DNA of 64,000 nucleotides from Rhodococcus sp. OK302. Its GTDB lineage: Bacteria; Actinomycetota; Actinomycetes; Mycobacteriales; Mycobacteriaceae. The stretch is from positions 2,950,501 to 3,014,500 of the forward strand of contig NZ_NPJZ01000001.1 in assembly GCF_002245895.1 (NCBI RefSeq), written 5' to 3'. The translations under genes were made by a program, and so were the position numbers. Positions 12,569-21,536 of the stretch are shown here, piece after piece. The notes beneath the pieces are model-generated. The model was not told where the DNA came from, made no database searches, and was given only the letters and a program-made list of their open reading frames with translations. Within the stretch, counting starts at the first letter, position 1; every line of letters begins with the position of its first letter.

Positions 12569-13971
12569 ATCGATTGACGACGCAGGACGCGGCGTTCTAT
12601 TTTCTCGAAGCCGGGAGCACACCCATGCACGTGGGTTCTCTGGGTGTTTTCCGTCAGTCGGGGACCGGGATCGATCATTCCGAGTTGTTGCGACTGGTCG
12701 AGGAGCGACTGAGCCTGGTGCCGCGGTACCGGCAGAAGGTACGCGAGGTAGTGCTGGGATTGGCGCGCCCCGTGTGGGTCGATGATCGCGATTTCGACAT
12801 CACTTATCACGTACGCCGGTCAGCGCTACCCAAGCCTGGAACTGCGGAGCAGTTGAACGATCTGATTGCCCGGCTGATTTCTCGGCCGTTGGACAATACT
12901 CGGCCACTGTGGGAGATGTACCTGGTCGAGGGCTTGTCCGACGATAGATTCGCGATTTTCACGAAGTCGCATTCCGCTTTGGTCGACGGAGAGTCCGCAC
13001 TCGAGATCAGCCAGGTTCTCTTCGATCAACAGGAGATCCGCCTGCCCGGCGCCGAGGAATTATGGATGCCCGCTCTGCCGCCGAGTGATCTGAAGTTGCT
13101 TGTTGGTGCGGTCGCTGACCTGGTGACCAGTCCGGGCGAAGGGGTGGCCCGGGCACGGGCCGCGTTGGGCGACATGACGACGTCGATGACGGAGGCGGTC
13201 AGTGCCTTGGGGAAGGTCGCGGCAGTGGTGCGTACGGCTGCCCAGGTGGCCCCCAGCAGTCCGTTGAATGCGCCCATTTCCCGTAACCGTCGACTGGCCG
13301 TGGCCAAGACGTCGCTCAACGACTATCGCCGGATCCGGGCGAAGTACGGGTGCGAGATCAACGACGTGATCTTGACGGTTATCGCTGGTGCACTTCGGAA
13401 TTGGCTGCTCTCGCGCGGTGAGCCGGTTACCGAGGCAAGTATCGTTCGCGCGATGGTGCCGATGTCGGTGTACACCGATGGACCGAACAATCCTGACGCT
13501 CCGGATCCGCAGGCGCCGGGTCATGTGTCGTCGTTCTTGGTCGACCTGCCGGTCGGTGAGCCCAATGCGGTGGTCCGGTTGTCGCATGTTGCTCATGCGA
13601 CTGAGGCGTTTGCTCGTCAGGGCCGGCGGGTGACGGCTCAGACCTTGGTGCGGATGTCCGGGTTTGCGCCGGCAACGTTGCACGCGATGAGTTCACGCGC
13701 GGCCGGCAATCTGTCGCAGCGAATGTTCAACCTCATGATCACGAATGCGCCGGGTCCACAGTTCCCTCTCTACCTCGGTGGAGCGCGGATGGAGGATATG
13801 TATCCGGTGTCGCCGTTGCTGAAAAATCAGACACTCAGCATTGCCCTGACGTCCTATGACGGCAACGTCTACTACGGTTTGAATGCCGACCGTGACGCGA
13901 TGTCGGACGTCGACGTGGTGCGTTCGTTGATCTTCGAGTCTCTCGAGGAGTTGACTGACGCCAGTCGGTGA
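12565..13971 (+). CDS. WS/DGAT-family acyltransferase homologue with altered active site
   Basis: Family enzymes make wax esters or triacylglycerol from acyl-CoA. The 468 residues start VNRLTTQDAAFYFLE, close to the family's usual LSPLDAxF opening. They contain RPLWEMYL (the PLW motif), NDVILTVIAGALRNWL (the ND motif) and a conserved middle region (VPMSVYTDGPNN). The catalytic HHxxxDG block reads HSALVDG (codons CAT TCC GCT TTG GTC GAC GGA), so the second, catalytic His is Ser. Position matches M. tuberculosis Rv3234c/Rv3233c (tgs3 region). Activity is therefore uncertain. Confidence 0.85.
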   Translation: MNRLTTQDAAFYFLEAGSTPMHVGSLGVFRQSGTGIDHSELLRLVEERLSLVPRYRQKVREVVLGLARPVWVDDRDFDITYHVRRSALPKPGTAEQLNDLIARLISRPLDNTRPLWEMYLVEGLSDDRFAIFTKSHSALVDGESALEISQVLFDQQEIRLPGAEELWMPALPPSDLKLLVGAVADLVTSPGEGVARARAALGDMTTSMTEAVSALGKVAAVVRTAAQVAPSSPLNAPISRNRRLAVAKTSLNDYRRIRAKYGCEINDVILTVIAGALRNWLLSRGEPVTEASIVRAMVPMSVYTDGPNNPDAPDPQAPGHVSSFLVDLPVGEPNAVVRLSHVAHATEAFARQGRRVTAQTLVRMSGFAPATLHAMSSRAAGNLSQRMFNLMITNAPGPQFPLYLGGARMEDMYPVSPLLKNQTLSIALTSYDGNVYYGLNADRDAMSDVDVVRSLIFESLEELTDASR

Positions 13972-14011
13972 GTGGTATTTCTCGGCGTCGTCTTTCGATG
14001 AAGGTGGTCTC

Positions 14012-14506
14012 ATGAGGGTGTACGTACCGGCAACCGTGGAAATCTTGCAGCGGTTGGTGGCCGATCAGGAGTTCGACCCGATGAGTCGAACGGCGTTTGC
14101 CGTCACTCCGGCGCTGCGTGAGGCCTATGCGGCGGGTGACGACGACGAGTTGGCCGAGGTCGCGATGGGTGAGGCAGCGCGGGCGTCGTTGCGTTTGATC
14201 GCCGGCACCGAGGGGGACGTGACGTTCCGTCGAGCGGTGGTTGCGGCTGACGTCGAGGACGTGAAGTTGCGTCCGGATCTCGACGACGCGGTGGTGCGGT
14301 TGGCTGGTCCGGTCACAATGGCGCAGGTGGCATCGGTGCACGTTGACCTCGCCCAGGCCGAACCGGACATCGAGCGTGCTGCCGGAATTGTCGATGCGGC
14401 GGATCTCGGCGACGCCGATGCCGAGTTCACTCTCGGTGACGCGGAAGACCACGAATTGGCGTGGTACGCGGTGCAGGAATTGCCGTTCTTGCTCGACCTG
14501 CTCTGA
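14012..14506 (+). CDS. DUF6912 family protein (Rv3231c-like)
   Basis: 164-residue acidic soluble protein (MRVYVPATVEILQRLV...), with RVYVPAT at the N-terminus and a conserved C-terminal stretch DLAWYAVQELPFLL-like (here HELAWYAVQELPFLLDLL). It has no signal peptide or known catalytic motif. Position between the WS/DGAT gene and the desaturase reductase is the same as Rv3231c in M. tuberculosis. ATG 14012 follows GAAGGTGG. Function unknown. Confidence 0.75.
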   Translation: MRVYVPATVEILQRLVADQEFDPMSRTAFAVTPALREAYAAGDDDELAEVAMGEAARASLRLIAGTEGDVTFRRAVVAADVEDVKLRPDLDDAVVRLAGPVTMAQVASVHVDLAQAEPDIERAAGIVDAADLGDADAEFTLGDAEDHELAWYAVQELPFLLDLL

Positions 14507-14522
14507 AATTTACTACTTTGGA

Positions 14523-14565
14523 GTAACCTACGGTACCGTAACCTGGTAACCTACGGTACCGTAGG
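14523..14565. promoter_or_regulatory. Tandem palindromic operator before the reductase-desaturase operon
   Basis: The 18-mer GTAACCTACGGTACCGTA occurs twice, at 14523-14540 and 14546-14563, spaced 23 bp start to start (about two helical turns). Each holds the perfect 12-bp palindrome TACGGTACCGTA (14529-14540, 14552-14563). In the second copy the dyad extends to 16 bp, CCTACGGTACCGTAGG (14550-14565). A related pair lies before the second desaturase gene at 17042-17071. The form suits a dimeric TetR-type repressor of fatty acid desaturation; which protein binds is not shown here. Confidence 0.75.
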
Positions 14566-14608
14566 CAGTGATTTCGGTGGGATCTCTAAGCGAGAGGTGG
14601 CAGGTCTG

Positions 14609-15727
14609 ATGGGTCTGAAGGACTGGATCGAGGCACCGGCAGCGTCGGTAGTTCCGGCAGCGCGGTCGAAGCTCAATCTGCTGCGCGGTGCAGCGGCGCG
14701 GTTGACGACGCCTCTCCTGCCCGACGATTACCTTCACCTGGCAAATCCGCTGTGGTCGGCCCGGGAATTGCGCGGCCGCATCGTCGAGGTGCGCCCGGAA
14801 ACCCAGGATTCGGCCACTATCGTGATCAAGCCGGGTTGGGGATTCGACTTCAATTACCAGCCGGGCCAGTACATCGGTATCGGCTTGCATGTCGACGGCC
14901 GCTGGCACTGGCGGTCGTACTCCCTGACGTCCCCGCCCAACTGGGAAAACAAGAAGATCTCCATCGCGGTCAAGGCGATGCCCGAGGGATTCCTGTCGAG
15001 TCACCTCGTCGGTGGCGCTGTCCCGTCGGGCACGATCGTCCGTCTCGCAACGCCGTCGGGCAACTTCGCGTTGCCGGACCCGCCGCCGGAGAAGATTCTG
15101 TTCATCACCGCCGGCAGTGGGATCACGCCGGTCATGGGCATGCTGCGCACCATGAACCGTCGTGGGCAGTTGCCTGACGTCATGCACATTCACTCCGCTC
15201 CGACGGAGTCCGATGTCATGTTCGCCGATGAACTGACGGCCCTCCATGCCGAGCACGAGGATTTTGTCAGCAAGGTTCAGCTCACTCGCCGCGACGGAAA
15301 GTTCAAGCTGAGTTCGCTCGATCAAGTGTGCCCGGACTGGCGTGAACGCCAGACGTGGGCGTGCGGTCCGTTGCCGTTGCTCGACGAGATCGAGGACGTC
15401 TGGAAGGCGGAGGGGATCGACGACCGCCTCCATATGGAGCGATTTGCGGTCTCCCGTATCGACGCCGAAGCCGACGGTGGAACGGTCACGTTCGAGAAGT
15501 CGGGCAAGACCATCACCGTCGACGGTGCGACGACCCTCCTGGAGGCCGGTGAGAAGTCCGGTGCCCTGATGCCTTTCGGTTGCAGAATGGGTATCTGCCA
15601 AACGTGCGTCGTGCCGCTCGTTTCCGGCCATGCGATCGATCTGCGTTCGGGAAAACAGCACGTCGAAGGTGAACGTATACAAACGTGCATCTCAGCCGCC
15701 GCGGGCGACTGTACGCTTGACGCATAG
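14609..15727 (+). CDS. Flavin/2Fe-2S oxidoreductase, electron donor to DesA3-type desaturases
   Basis: 372-residue NAD(P)H-dependent reductase. It has a flavin-binding barrel ([18 protein letters not shown]), a nucleotide-binding domain ([15 protein letters not shown]) and a C-terminal plant-type ferredoxin with cysteines CRMGICQTC and a distal IQTC. This is the architecture of Rv3230c, which passes electrons from NADPH to the stearoyl-CoA desaturase DesA3. ATG 14609 is preferred over GTG 14597 because GAGAGG then has workable spacing. It is followed 24 bp later by the first desaturase, so they form one transcript under the tandem operator. Confidence 0.9.
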   Translation: MGLKDWIEAPAASVVPAARSKLNLLRGAAARLTTPLLPDDYLHLANPLWSARELRGRIVEVRPETQDSATIVIKPGWGFDFNYQPGQYIGIGLHVDGRWHWRSYSLTSPPNWENKKISIAVKAMPEGFLSSHLVGGAVPSGTIVRLATPSGNFALPDPPPEKILFITAGSGITPVMGMLRTMNRRGQLPDVMHIHSAPTESDVMFADELTALHAEHEDFVSKVQLTRRDGKFKLSSLDQVCPDWRERQTWACGPLPLLDEIEDVWKAEGIDDRLHMERFAVSRIDAEADGGTVTFEKSGKTITVDGATTLLEAGEKSGALMPFGCRMGICQTCVVPLVSGHAIDLRSGKQHVEGERIQTCISAAAGDCTLDA

Positions 15728-15751
15728 CTTCTAGGCACCCGGAGGACCACG

Positions 15752-17014
15752 GTGGCAATCACCGACATCAAAGAGTTTTCGCACCTCACTGCAGCTGACG
15801 TCGAAGCGCTCGGGCGTGAACTTGATCAGATTCGACTCGATATCGAAGACTCCCGAGGAATTCGGGACGCTCGCTATATTCGTCGGGTCATCCGGGTCCA
15901 GCGAGCGTTGGAGCTGGGCGGCCGGATGGCGCTGTTCGGGAGCAGGTATCGACCGGCGTGGTTGGCCGGTACAGCTTTGCTGAGCTTGTCCAAGATCATC
16001 GAGAACATGGAACTCGGGCACAACGTGATGCACGGGCAGTGGGACTGGATGAACGATCCGGAGATCCACTCGTGCTCGTGGGAGTGGGATCAGACGGGGC
16101 CGTCGGAGCACTGGAAGCGTGCTCACAACTATCAGCATCACACGTACACCAACGTCGTCGGTATGGACGACGATCTGGGTTTCGGAATCTTGCGGATGAC
16201 GCGGGACGAGCCGTGGAAGCCGATCAACCTTCTGCAGCCCGTTGCCAACGTGATTCTGGCGGCGACGTTCGAATGGGGCATCGCCCTGCATGACCTCACG
16301 GCGGCGTCCAAGTTGGAAGGCTCCGCGAAGGGGCAGTTGAACTCGCAGGCGAACAAAGACTTCGCGCGCAAGATCTTCCATCAGGTCGGCAAGGATTTTG
16401 TACTGTTTCCGGCGCTGACGGGGCCGGCATGGAAGTCGACTCTCACTGCCAACGCGACTGCCAACCTGGTCCGCAATCTGTGGGCGTATGTCGTGATCTT
16501 CTGCGGCCATTTCCCTGACGGCGCCGAGAAGTTCACGGTTGCCGAGTTCGAACAGGAAACTCGTCACGAGTGGTACCTGCGTCAGATGCTCGGCAGTGCG
16601 AACTTCAACTCCGGCAAGCTCATGGGATTGATGAGCGGCAATCTGAGTTACCAGATCGAACACCATGTCTTCCCGGATCTGCCGAGCAATCGCTATCCGG
16701 AGATTGCCGTGAAGATGCGGGCACTGTGTGAGAAGTTCGATCTCCCGTACACAACCGGTTCGTTGTTCAAGCAGTACCTGCTGGCTTTGCGCACCATTCA
16801 CAAGCTGGCCCTGCCGGACACGTGGTTGATCGCGACGTCGGACCGTGCGCCCGAGACGTCGTCGGAGCTCCGCTTTCGCGAGTCGGGATTCAAGGACGCG
16901 GCAATGGCAATGGTCGAAGATCTACGCACGGACCCGGTGACGGGAAAGCGCGTCGGACTGCTGACGGCTCTGAAGTCGCAAGCGCGTTCTCGCATGCCCA
17001 AGCGCAAAAAGTGA
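15752..17014 (+). CDS. Membrane acyl-CoA desaturase, DesA3-like, copy 1
   Basis: Di-iron integral membrane enzyme predicted to introduce a cis double bond into saturated acyl-CoA. The three histidine boxes are present: HNVMHG, HNYQHH and QIEHHVFPD. Hydrophobic stretches lie around residues 65-90 and 235-260. 420 residues; GTG 15752 with GGAGGA upstream. About 60-70% identical by eye to the neighbouring copy at 17138, from which it differs mainly in the central region and in the C-terminus (ends PKRKK). Its reductase partner is encoded immediately upstream. Confidence 0.92.
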   Translation: MAITDIKEFSHLTAADVEALGRELDQIRLDIEDSRGIRDARYIRRVIRVQRALELGGRMALFGSRYRPAWLAGTALLSLSKIIENMELGHNVMHGQWDWMNDPEIHSCSWEWDQTGPSEHWKRAHNYQHHTYTNVVGMDDDLGFGILRMTRDEPWKPINLLQPVANVILAATFEWGIALHDLTAASKLEGSAKGQLNSQANKDFARKIFHQVGKDFVLFPALTGPAWKSTLTANATANLVRNLWAYVVIFCGHFPDGAEKFTVAEFEQETRHEWYLRQMLGSANFNSGKLMGLMSGNLSYQIEHHVFPDLPSNRYPEIAVKMRALCEKFDLPYTTGSLFKQYLLALRTIHKLALPDTWLIATSDRAPETSSELRFRESGFKDAAMAMVEDLRTDPVTGKRVGLLTALKSQARSRMPKRKK

Positions 17015-17041
17015 TATAGATTACATCGGGAAAAACCTAAC

Positions 17042-17071
17042 CTACGGTGCCGTAACTTACGCTACAGTAGG
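17042..17071. promoter_or_regulatory. Second copy of the desaturase operator
   Basis: TACGGTGCCGTA (17043-17054) and TACGCTACAGTA (17058-17069, followed by GG) are imperfect versions of the palindrome TACGGTACCGTA found at 14523-14565, here 15 bp apart. They lie 67 bp before the second desaturase start. The same regulator probably controls both units, with weaker sites here. Confidence 0.65.
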
Positions 17072-17137
17072 TCGTGTCGATTTCGTTCGATATGAACTTG
17101 CTCGTTGTAGCCGAACTTACTGCCAGGAGGCCTTCCG

Positions 17138-18379
17138 ATGGCGATTGCCGATGTCAAGGAATATGCGCATCTCACCGAAGCTGACGTCGAAGCGCTCGGT
17201 CGTGAACTCGATGCGATCCGCCGCGACATAGAAGATTCGCGCGGCGAGAAGGATGCGCGCTACGTGCGCAACGTGATTCGGTTGCAGCGTTCCCTCGAGG
17301 TCAGCGGTCGCGCGATCCTCTTCGCCAGCCGCAAGCGGCCGGCCTGGTTGCTCGGTGCCGGCGTTCTCGGCGTTGCCAAGATCATCGAGAACATGGAACT
17401 CGGCCACAACGTGATGCACGGTCAGTGGGACTGGATGAACGATCCGGAGATCCACTCCAGCTCGTGGGAATGGGACGTCAACGGCCCGTCCGCGCACTGG
17501 AAGCAGACGCACAACTTCCTGCACCACAAGTACACCAACGTGTTGGGCATGGACGACGACGTCGGATACGGACTGCTCCGTGTCACGCGTGACCAGCGGT
17601 GGAAGCCCTTCAATGCCGGCAACATCGCCTACAACACGCTCCTGGCTCTTTTCTTCGAGTGGGGTATCGCGGCTCAGCACCTCGAGCTCGGCAAGGCGGC
17701 CAAGGGTCGCACCGACATGGAGGACACGCGTCGTAAGTTGCGTGAGGTGGGCGAGAAGATCGGCAAGCAGCTGGTCAAGGATTACGTCGTCTACCCGGCA
17801 CTGACCGGCCCGGCATGGAAGAGCACTCTCAGTGCCAACTTCACCGCCAACATCATTCGTAACCTGTGGACCAACGCGATCATCTTCTGTGGACACTTCC
17901 CGGACGGTGCCGAGAAGTTCACCAAGGCAGACATCGACGGCGAGTCGCAGGCGCAGTGGTACCTGCGTCAGATGCTCGGCAGCGCAAACATCGACGGCGG
18001 CAAGGCCATGGACTTCATGTCCGGCAACCTCAGCTACCAGATCGAGCATCACCTGTTCCCGGACCTGCCGAGTAATCGCTACAAGGACATCGCGGTCAAG
18101 GTTCGTGAGCTCACGGACAAGTACGACCTGCCGTACACCACGGGGCCTTTCCTCGTGCAGTACGGCAAGTCGTGGCGCACCATCGCCAAGCTCTCACTGC
18201 CCAACAAGTACCTCAAGGACACCGTCGACAACGCTCCGGAAACGGCGTCGGAGTTGATGTTCGAGGGCAACGCCACGTTGACGGTCGATCCGGTCACCGG
18301 CCGCGCCAGTGGCCTCAAGAGTGCCATCGCCCGTAAGCGTAAGGGCGGAAAGCTGCGGAGCCTGCTCGGCCTGCGCTGA
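17138..18379 (+). CDS. desA3: Membrane acyl-CoA desaturase, DesA3-like, copy 2
   Basis: 413-residue di-iron desaturase with histidine boxes HNVMHG, HNFLHHKYTN and QIEHHLFPD. Starts at ATG 17138 behind CCAGGAGG, a strong ribosome site. It is the closer match to M. tuberculosis DesA3 (Rv3229c) by position, next to rsgA. The C-terminus reads LRSLLGLR and lacks the LAA end that I recall as a degradation signal of mycobacterial DesA3. It has its own operator pair, so it can be expressed apart from the upstream reductase, but it probably still needs that protein for electrons. Confidence 0.92.
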   Translation: MAIADVKEYAHLTEADVEALGRELDAIRRDIEDSRGEKDARYVRNVIRLQRSLEVSGRAILFASRKRPAWLLGAGVLGVAKIIENMELGHNVMHGQWDWMNDPEIHSSSWEWDVNGPSAHWKQTHNFLHHKYTNVLGMDDDVGYGLLRVTRDQRWKPFNAGNIAYNTLLALFFEWGIAAQHLELGKAAKGRTDMEDTRRKLREVGEKIGKQLVKDYVVYPALTGPAWKSTLSANFTANIIRNLWTNAIIFCGHFPDGAEKFTKADIDGESQAQWYLRQMLGSANIDGGKAMDFMSGNLSYQIEHHLFPDLPSNRYKDIAVKVRELTDKYDLPYTTGPFLVQYGKSWRTIAKLSLPNKYLKDTVDNAPETASELMFEGNATLTVDPVTGRASGLKSAIARKRKGGKLRSLLGLR

Positions 18380-18402
18380 TCCGCTTCACAATCCGAAGAA
18401 AA

Positions 18403-18441
18403 CAGCCCGACATCGCACAAGGCGATGTCGGGCTGTTTTTT
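18403..18441. terminator. Strong bidirectional terminator, desaturase/rsgA
   Basis: CAGCCCGACATCGC (18403-18416) pairs perfectly with GCGATGTCGGGCTG (18422-18435), loop five bases, followed on the plus strand by six T. On the minus strand the hairpin is followed by TTTTC. It separates two convergent genes, and the minus-strand stop codon begins at its edge. Confidence 0.93.
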
Positions 18442-19430
18442 CAGTATTGGTCGTTGGACTTGATCGCCTCGAGGAGTTGGCGCACCGCGATAACTCGCCG
18501 GGCGGATTTTCCCTCGAGTAGATCGAGCTTGCACTCGGGGTCGGCCGGGGGTCCGAGGTGCGTGCACCCTCGGGGGCAGTCTTCGATCTGTGCTGCAAGG
18601 TCGGAGAACGCCGCCACCACATTCTCGGGGGAGATGTGGGCGAGACCGAACGAGCGGATGCCCGGTGTGTCGATCACCCAACCGCCACCGGCCAGGGGGA
18701 GTGCCACCGACTGCGTCGACGTGTGACGACCTTTGCCGACGCCGGAGACGATGCCGACTGCTCGATTCGCATCGGGGACAAGACGATTCACCAGCGTCGA
18801 TTTGCCGACGCCCGAGTGGCCGATCAGTGCCGTCAGCTTGTTGTTCAAGATTGCGGTGAGTTCGTCGAGCGGATCGTCGCGGCCGGCAACAACAACCTGG
18901 ATATCGAGATCGGAAAACGTACTGGCAAATTCTTCCGGTGGTTCGAGGTCGCTCTTGGTCAGACACACGATGGGCGTCAGGCCGCCCACGTACGCCGCGA
19001 CCAGTGCGCGTTCGACAAAGCCGGTGCGCGGCGGCGGATCAGCCAGGGCCACCACGATCAGCAGCTGCTGTGCGTTGGCGACCACGATCCGTTCGAAGGG
19101 GTCGGTGTCGTCGGCGGTGCGGCGGAGTACCGTCGAGCGCTCGGAGACTCGGATGATCCGAGCGAGGGTATCGGTTTTTCCGGACAGATCGCCGACGATG
19201 TCAACCTGATCGCCGACGACGATCGGTGTGCGGCCCAGTTCGCGGGCACGCATCGTCACGATCAGTCGGTTGGGGTCACCGCCCAGGACACAACCCCAGC
19301 GGCCGCGATCCTTGGAGACCACCATCCCCGATTCGGCGGACAGATGCTCGGGGCGAGTCTTGGTACGGGGGCGTGATCCGCGGCCGGGGCGGACCCGGAC
19401 GTCGGACTCGTCGTACTGCCGCTTACTCAG
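18441..19430 (-). CDS. rsgA: RsgA, circularly permuted GTPase for 30S assembly
   Basis: Ribosome-dependent GTPase of small-subunit maturation. It has an OB fold at the N-terminus, then the permuted G motifs: G4 TKSD, G1 GHSGVGKS, G3 DTPG ([12 protein letters not shown]), and a C-terminal zinc knuckle (CPRGC...H...C). The first ATG (19325) gives 294 residues. The same frame continues upstream with family-like sequence ([19 protein letters not shown]) to a stop, with no ATG, GTG or TTG. The only plausible start is CTG at 19430, overlapping the aroA stop (CTGA) and giving 329 residues, close to the remembered 330 of Rv3228. Confidence 0.88.
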   Translation of the reverse strand: MSKRQYDESDVRVRPGRGSRPRTKTRPEHLSAESGMVVSKDRGRWGCVLGGDPNRLIVTMRARELGRTPIVVGDQVDIVGDLSGKTDTLARIIRVSERSTVLRRTADDTDPFERIVVANAQQLLIVVALADPPPRTGFVERALVAAYVGGLTPIVCLTKSDLEPPEEFASTFSDLDIQVVVAGRDDPLDELTAILNNKLTALIGHSGVGKSTLVNRLVPDANRAVGIVSGVGKGRHTSTQSVALPLAGGGWVIDTPGIRSFGLAHISPENVVAAFSDLAAQIEDCPRGCTHLGPPADPECKLDLLEGKSARRVIAVRQLLEAIKSNDQY

Positions 19431-20734
19431 AAGCTTGCCTTACGTGCGGAGTGATCGAGCATGTCGGTCCACATGCCCTCGAAGCCCGGCAGCGTTTTTG
19501 CTGTTGTCGCGACGTCATCCACTTCGACGCCGTCGACCACCAGGCCGATGATGGCGCCGGCCGTGGCCATGCGGTGGTCTGCGTACGAGAGCCATTGTCC
19601 ACCATGAAGTTTCGCAGGAACGATGGTCAGTCCGTCCTCGGTTTCGGTGACGGAACCGCCCAACTTGTTGATCTCGTCGGCGAGTGCGGCCAGGCGATCC
19701 GTCTCGTGGCCGCGAAGGTGGGCGATGCCGCGGAGGTGAGACGTTCCCTCGGCGAGTGCTGCGAGCGCCGCAACCGTCGGGGTGAGTTCGCCGACGTCGT
19801 GCAGATCGATGTCGATGCCGCGCAACGTTTCCGGGCCCCGCACTGTCAGGATGCCGTCGGCAAGAGTGACGTCGGCTCCCATCGAGATGAGGATCTCGCG
19901 GATCGCATCGCCGGGCTGAGTGGTCGACGACGGCCACAGTGGAACACTGACGGTTCCGCCGGTAACTGCTGCTGCCGCCAAGAACGGTGTGGCATTGGAC
20001 AAGTCGGGTTCGATGGCCCAGTCGACTGCGCGCACGGGTCCGGGTTCGACACGCCAGGTGTCAGCCTCGCCGCCGGTGGCCGGGGTCGTGACGGACACGC
20101 CCGCCTCGCGGAGCATCGAGGTGGTCATGTCGATGTGCGGCATCGACGGGACAGGCTTGCCGCTGTGCTGAACGGTGACGCCTTCCTCGAATGCGGCAGC
20201 GGAGAGCAGTAGTCCGGAGACGAACTGTGAGGAACCGGAAGCGTCGATCGTGACGGTTCCGCCGCGCAGAGAACCGGTGCCGGTCACGGTGAAGGGGAGG
20301 GCGTCGCCCTCGATCTGTGCGCCCAATCCGCGCAGTGCCTCGAGGATGGTGTCGAGCGGCCGCGTCCGGGCCTGCTCGTCGCCGTCGAAGCGAACGACGC
20401 CGTCGGCCATGGAGGCCAGGGGCGGGAGGAAACGCATGACCGTGCCGGCGAGCCCGCAGTCGACGTCTCCGCCGCGGAGCGGTCCGGGAGTGATGCGCAA
20501 GGTGCTGGGGCTGCCCGCTTCTTCGATACCGATACCGAGATCACGCAGCGCTGCGATCATGAGGTCCGCATCACGGCTGCGGAGAGCGCCGGTGAGCGTG
20601 GACGGACCGTCCGCCAGAGCCGCCAGAATCAGGGCTCGATTGGTGATGGACTTCGATCCGGGCAGCGTCACCACTGCGTCGATCGGCGTTTGGGCTAGAG
20701 GGGCGCTCCACAGACTCAGACTCACAGGGTCCAT
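19427..20734 (-). CDS. aroA: 3-phosphoshikimate 1-carboxyvinyltransferase (EPSP synthase)
   Basis: Sixth step of the shikimate pathway: phosphoenolpyruvate plus shikimate-3-phosphate to EPSP. 435 residues with the substrate-binding [19 protein letters not shown], the [14 protein letters not shown] segment (family LxNAGTAxRxL; here AGTVMR) and [11 protein letters not shown] (family R.KE(S/T)DR). Ends at a TGA shared with the predicted CTG start of rsgA, so the two are coupled. ATG 20734 is preceded by GAGAAG. Confidence 0.95.
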   Translation of the reverse strand: MDPVSLSLWSAPLAQTPIDAVVTLPGSKSITNRALILAALADGPSTLTGALRSRDADLMIAALRDLGIGIEEAGSPSTLRITPGPLRGGDVDCGLAGTVMRFLPPLASMADGVVRFDGDEQARTRPLDTILEALRGLGAQIEGDALPFTVTGTGSLRGGTVTIDASGSSQFVSGLLLSAAAFEEGVTVQHSGKPVPSMPHIDMTTSMLREAGVSVTTPATGGEADTWRVEPGPVRAVDWAIEPDLSNATPFLAAAAVTGGTVSVPLWPSSTTQPGDAIREILISMGADVTLADGILTVRGPETLRGIDIDLHDVGELTPTVAALAALAEGTSHLRGIAHLRGHETDRLAALADEINKLGGSVTETEDGLTIVPAKLHGGQWLSYADHRMATAGAIIGLVVDGVEVDDVATTAKTLPGFEGMWTDMLDHSARKASF

Positions 20735-20783
20735 CTTCTCTTATCAGTGGGGGAATGGTCGAAACCGTGCCACTCTGGGTGTC

Positions 20784-21536
20784 ATGTGCGGAAGGTATGC
20801 GACCACAGCGGACCCGGCGAGCTTGGCTGTCGAACTTGATGCGCTCGACGAGACGGACCATTCGTCGGAGGCGTCGGCGGACTTCAATGTCGCTCCCACG
20901 ACCACGGTGCTGACCGTCGTCGAGCGTCATGACCGGGACAATCCCGACAGTGATGCAGTCAAGCGGATACGGCAGATGCGGTGGGGTTTGGTGCCGTCCT
21001 GGACCAAGGAACTCGGCAAGGGCCCGGTGCTGTTCAATGCGCGGGCCGATTCACTGGCCGAGAAGCCGGCTTTTCGGACGGCATTCAAATACAAACGATG
21101 CCTGGTTCCGATGGACGGCTGGTACGAGTGGCAGACCGAACCGCAGGGCGGCAAGAAGGTCGCAAAGATTCCGTACTACATGCACCCCGGGGACGGATCG
21201 AGGCTGTTCATGGCCGGGGTGTGGTCGGCATGGCGGAATCCGGCCGCTGAGAATGCGGATCCGGTCCTGAGCTGCTCGATTGTCACCGTCGATTCGCTCG
21301 GCCACCTCGAACAGGTCCACGACCGGATGCCGCTGGCCCTGCCGCGTGATCGCTGGGCAGCGTGGCTCGACCCGGATCACGGCGCAGACCCGGCGCTACT
21401 CGAACCGATTCCCGATCTGTTTTCCGGAATCGAGATCGATCGAGTCCGGCCCCTGGTCAACAGCGTCAAGAACAACGGACGCGAGTTGATCGAGCCGGAC
21501 GTCGACCGTGCCGGAGAGCAGATCAGCCTGCTTTAG
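20784..21536 (+). CDS. SRAP (YedK/HMCES-type) abasic-site protein
   Basis: The 250-residue protein starts MCGRYA, placing the catalytic cysteine at residue 2, which forms a thiazolidine cross-link with abasic sites in single-stranded DNA. Other family features: FNVAPT, NARAD, RCLVPMDGWYEW (catalytic Glu region), and VHDRMPLAL (conserved His). A start at ATG 20784 is required because Cys2 must follow the processed Met; a much longer open frame upstream on this strand lies opposite aroA. Its stop overlaps the convergent SIMPL gene's stop. Confidence 0.93.
   Translation: MCGRYATTADPASLAVELDALDETDHSSEASADFNVAPTTTVLTVVERHDRDNPDSDAVKRIRQMRWGLVPSWTKELGKGPVLFNARADSLAEKPAFRTAFKYKRCLVPMDGWYEWQTEPQGGKKVAKIPYYMHPGDGSRLFMAGVWSAWRNPAAENADPVLSCSIVTVDSLGHLEQVHDRMPLALPRDRWAAWLDPDHGADPALLEPIPDLFSGIEIDRVRPLVNSVKNNGRELIEPDVDRAGEQISLL

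Noticed and set aside
20175..20783. 203-codon extension in front of the SRAP gene
   Set aside because: It lies opposite aroA and would move the catalytic Cys away from position 2, which this protein needs at its N-terminus.
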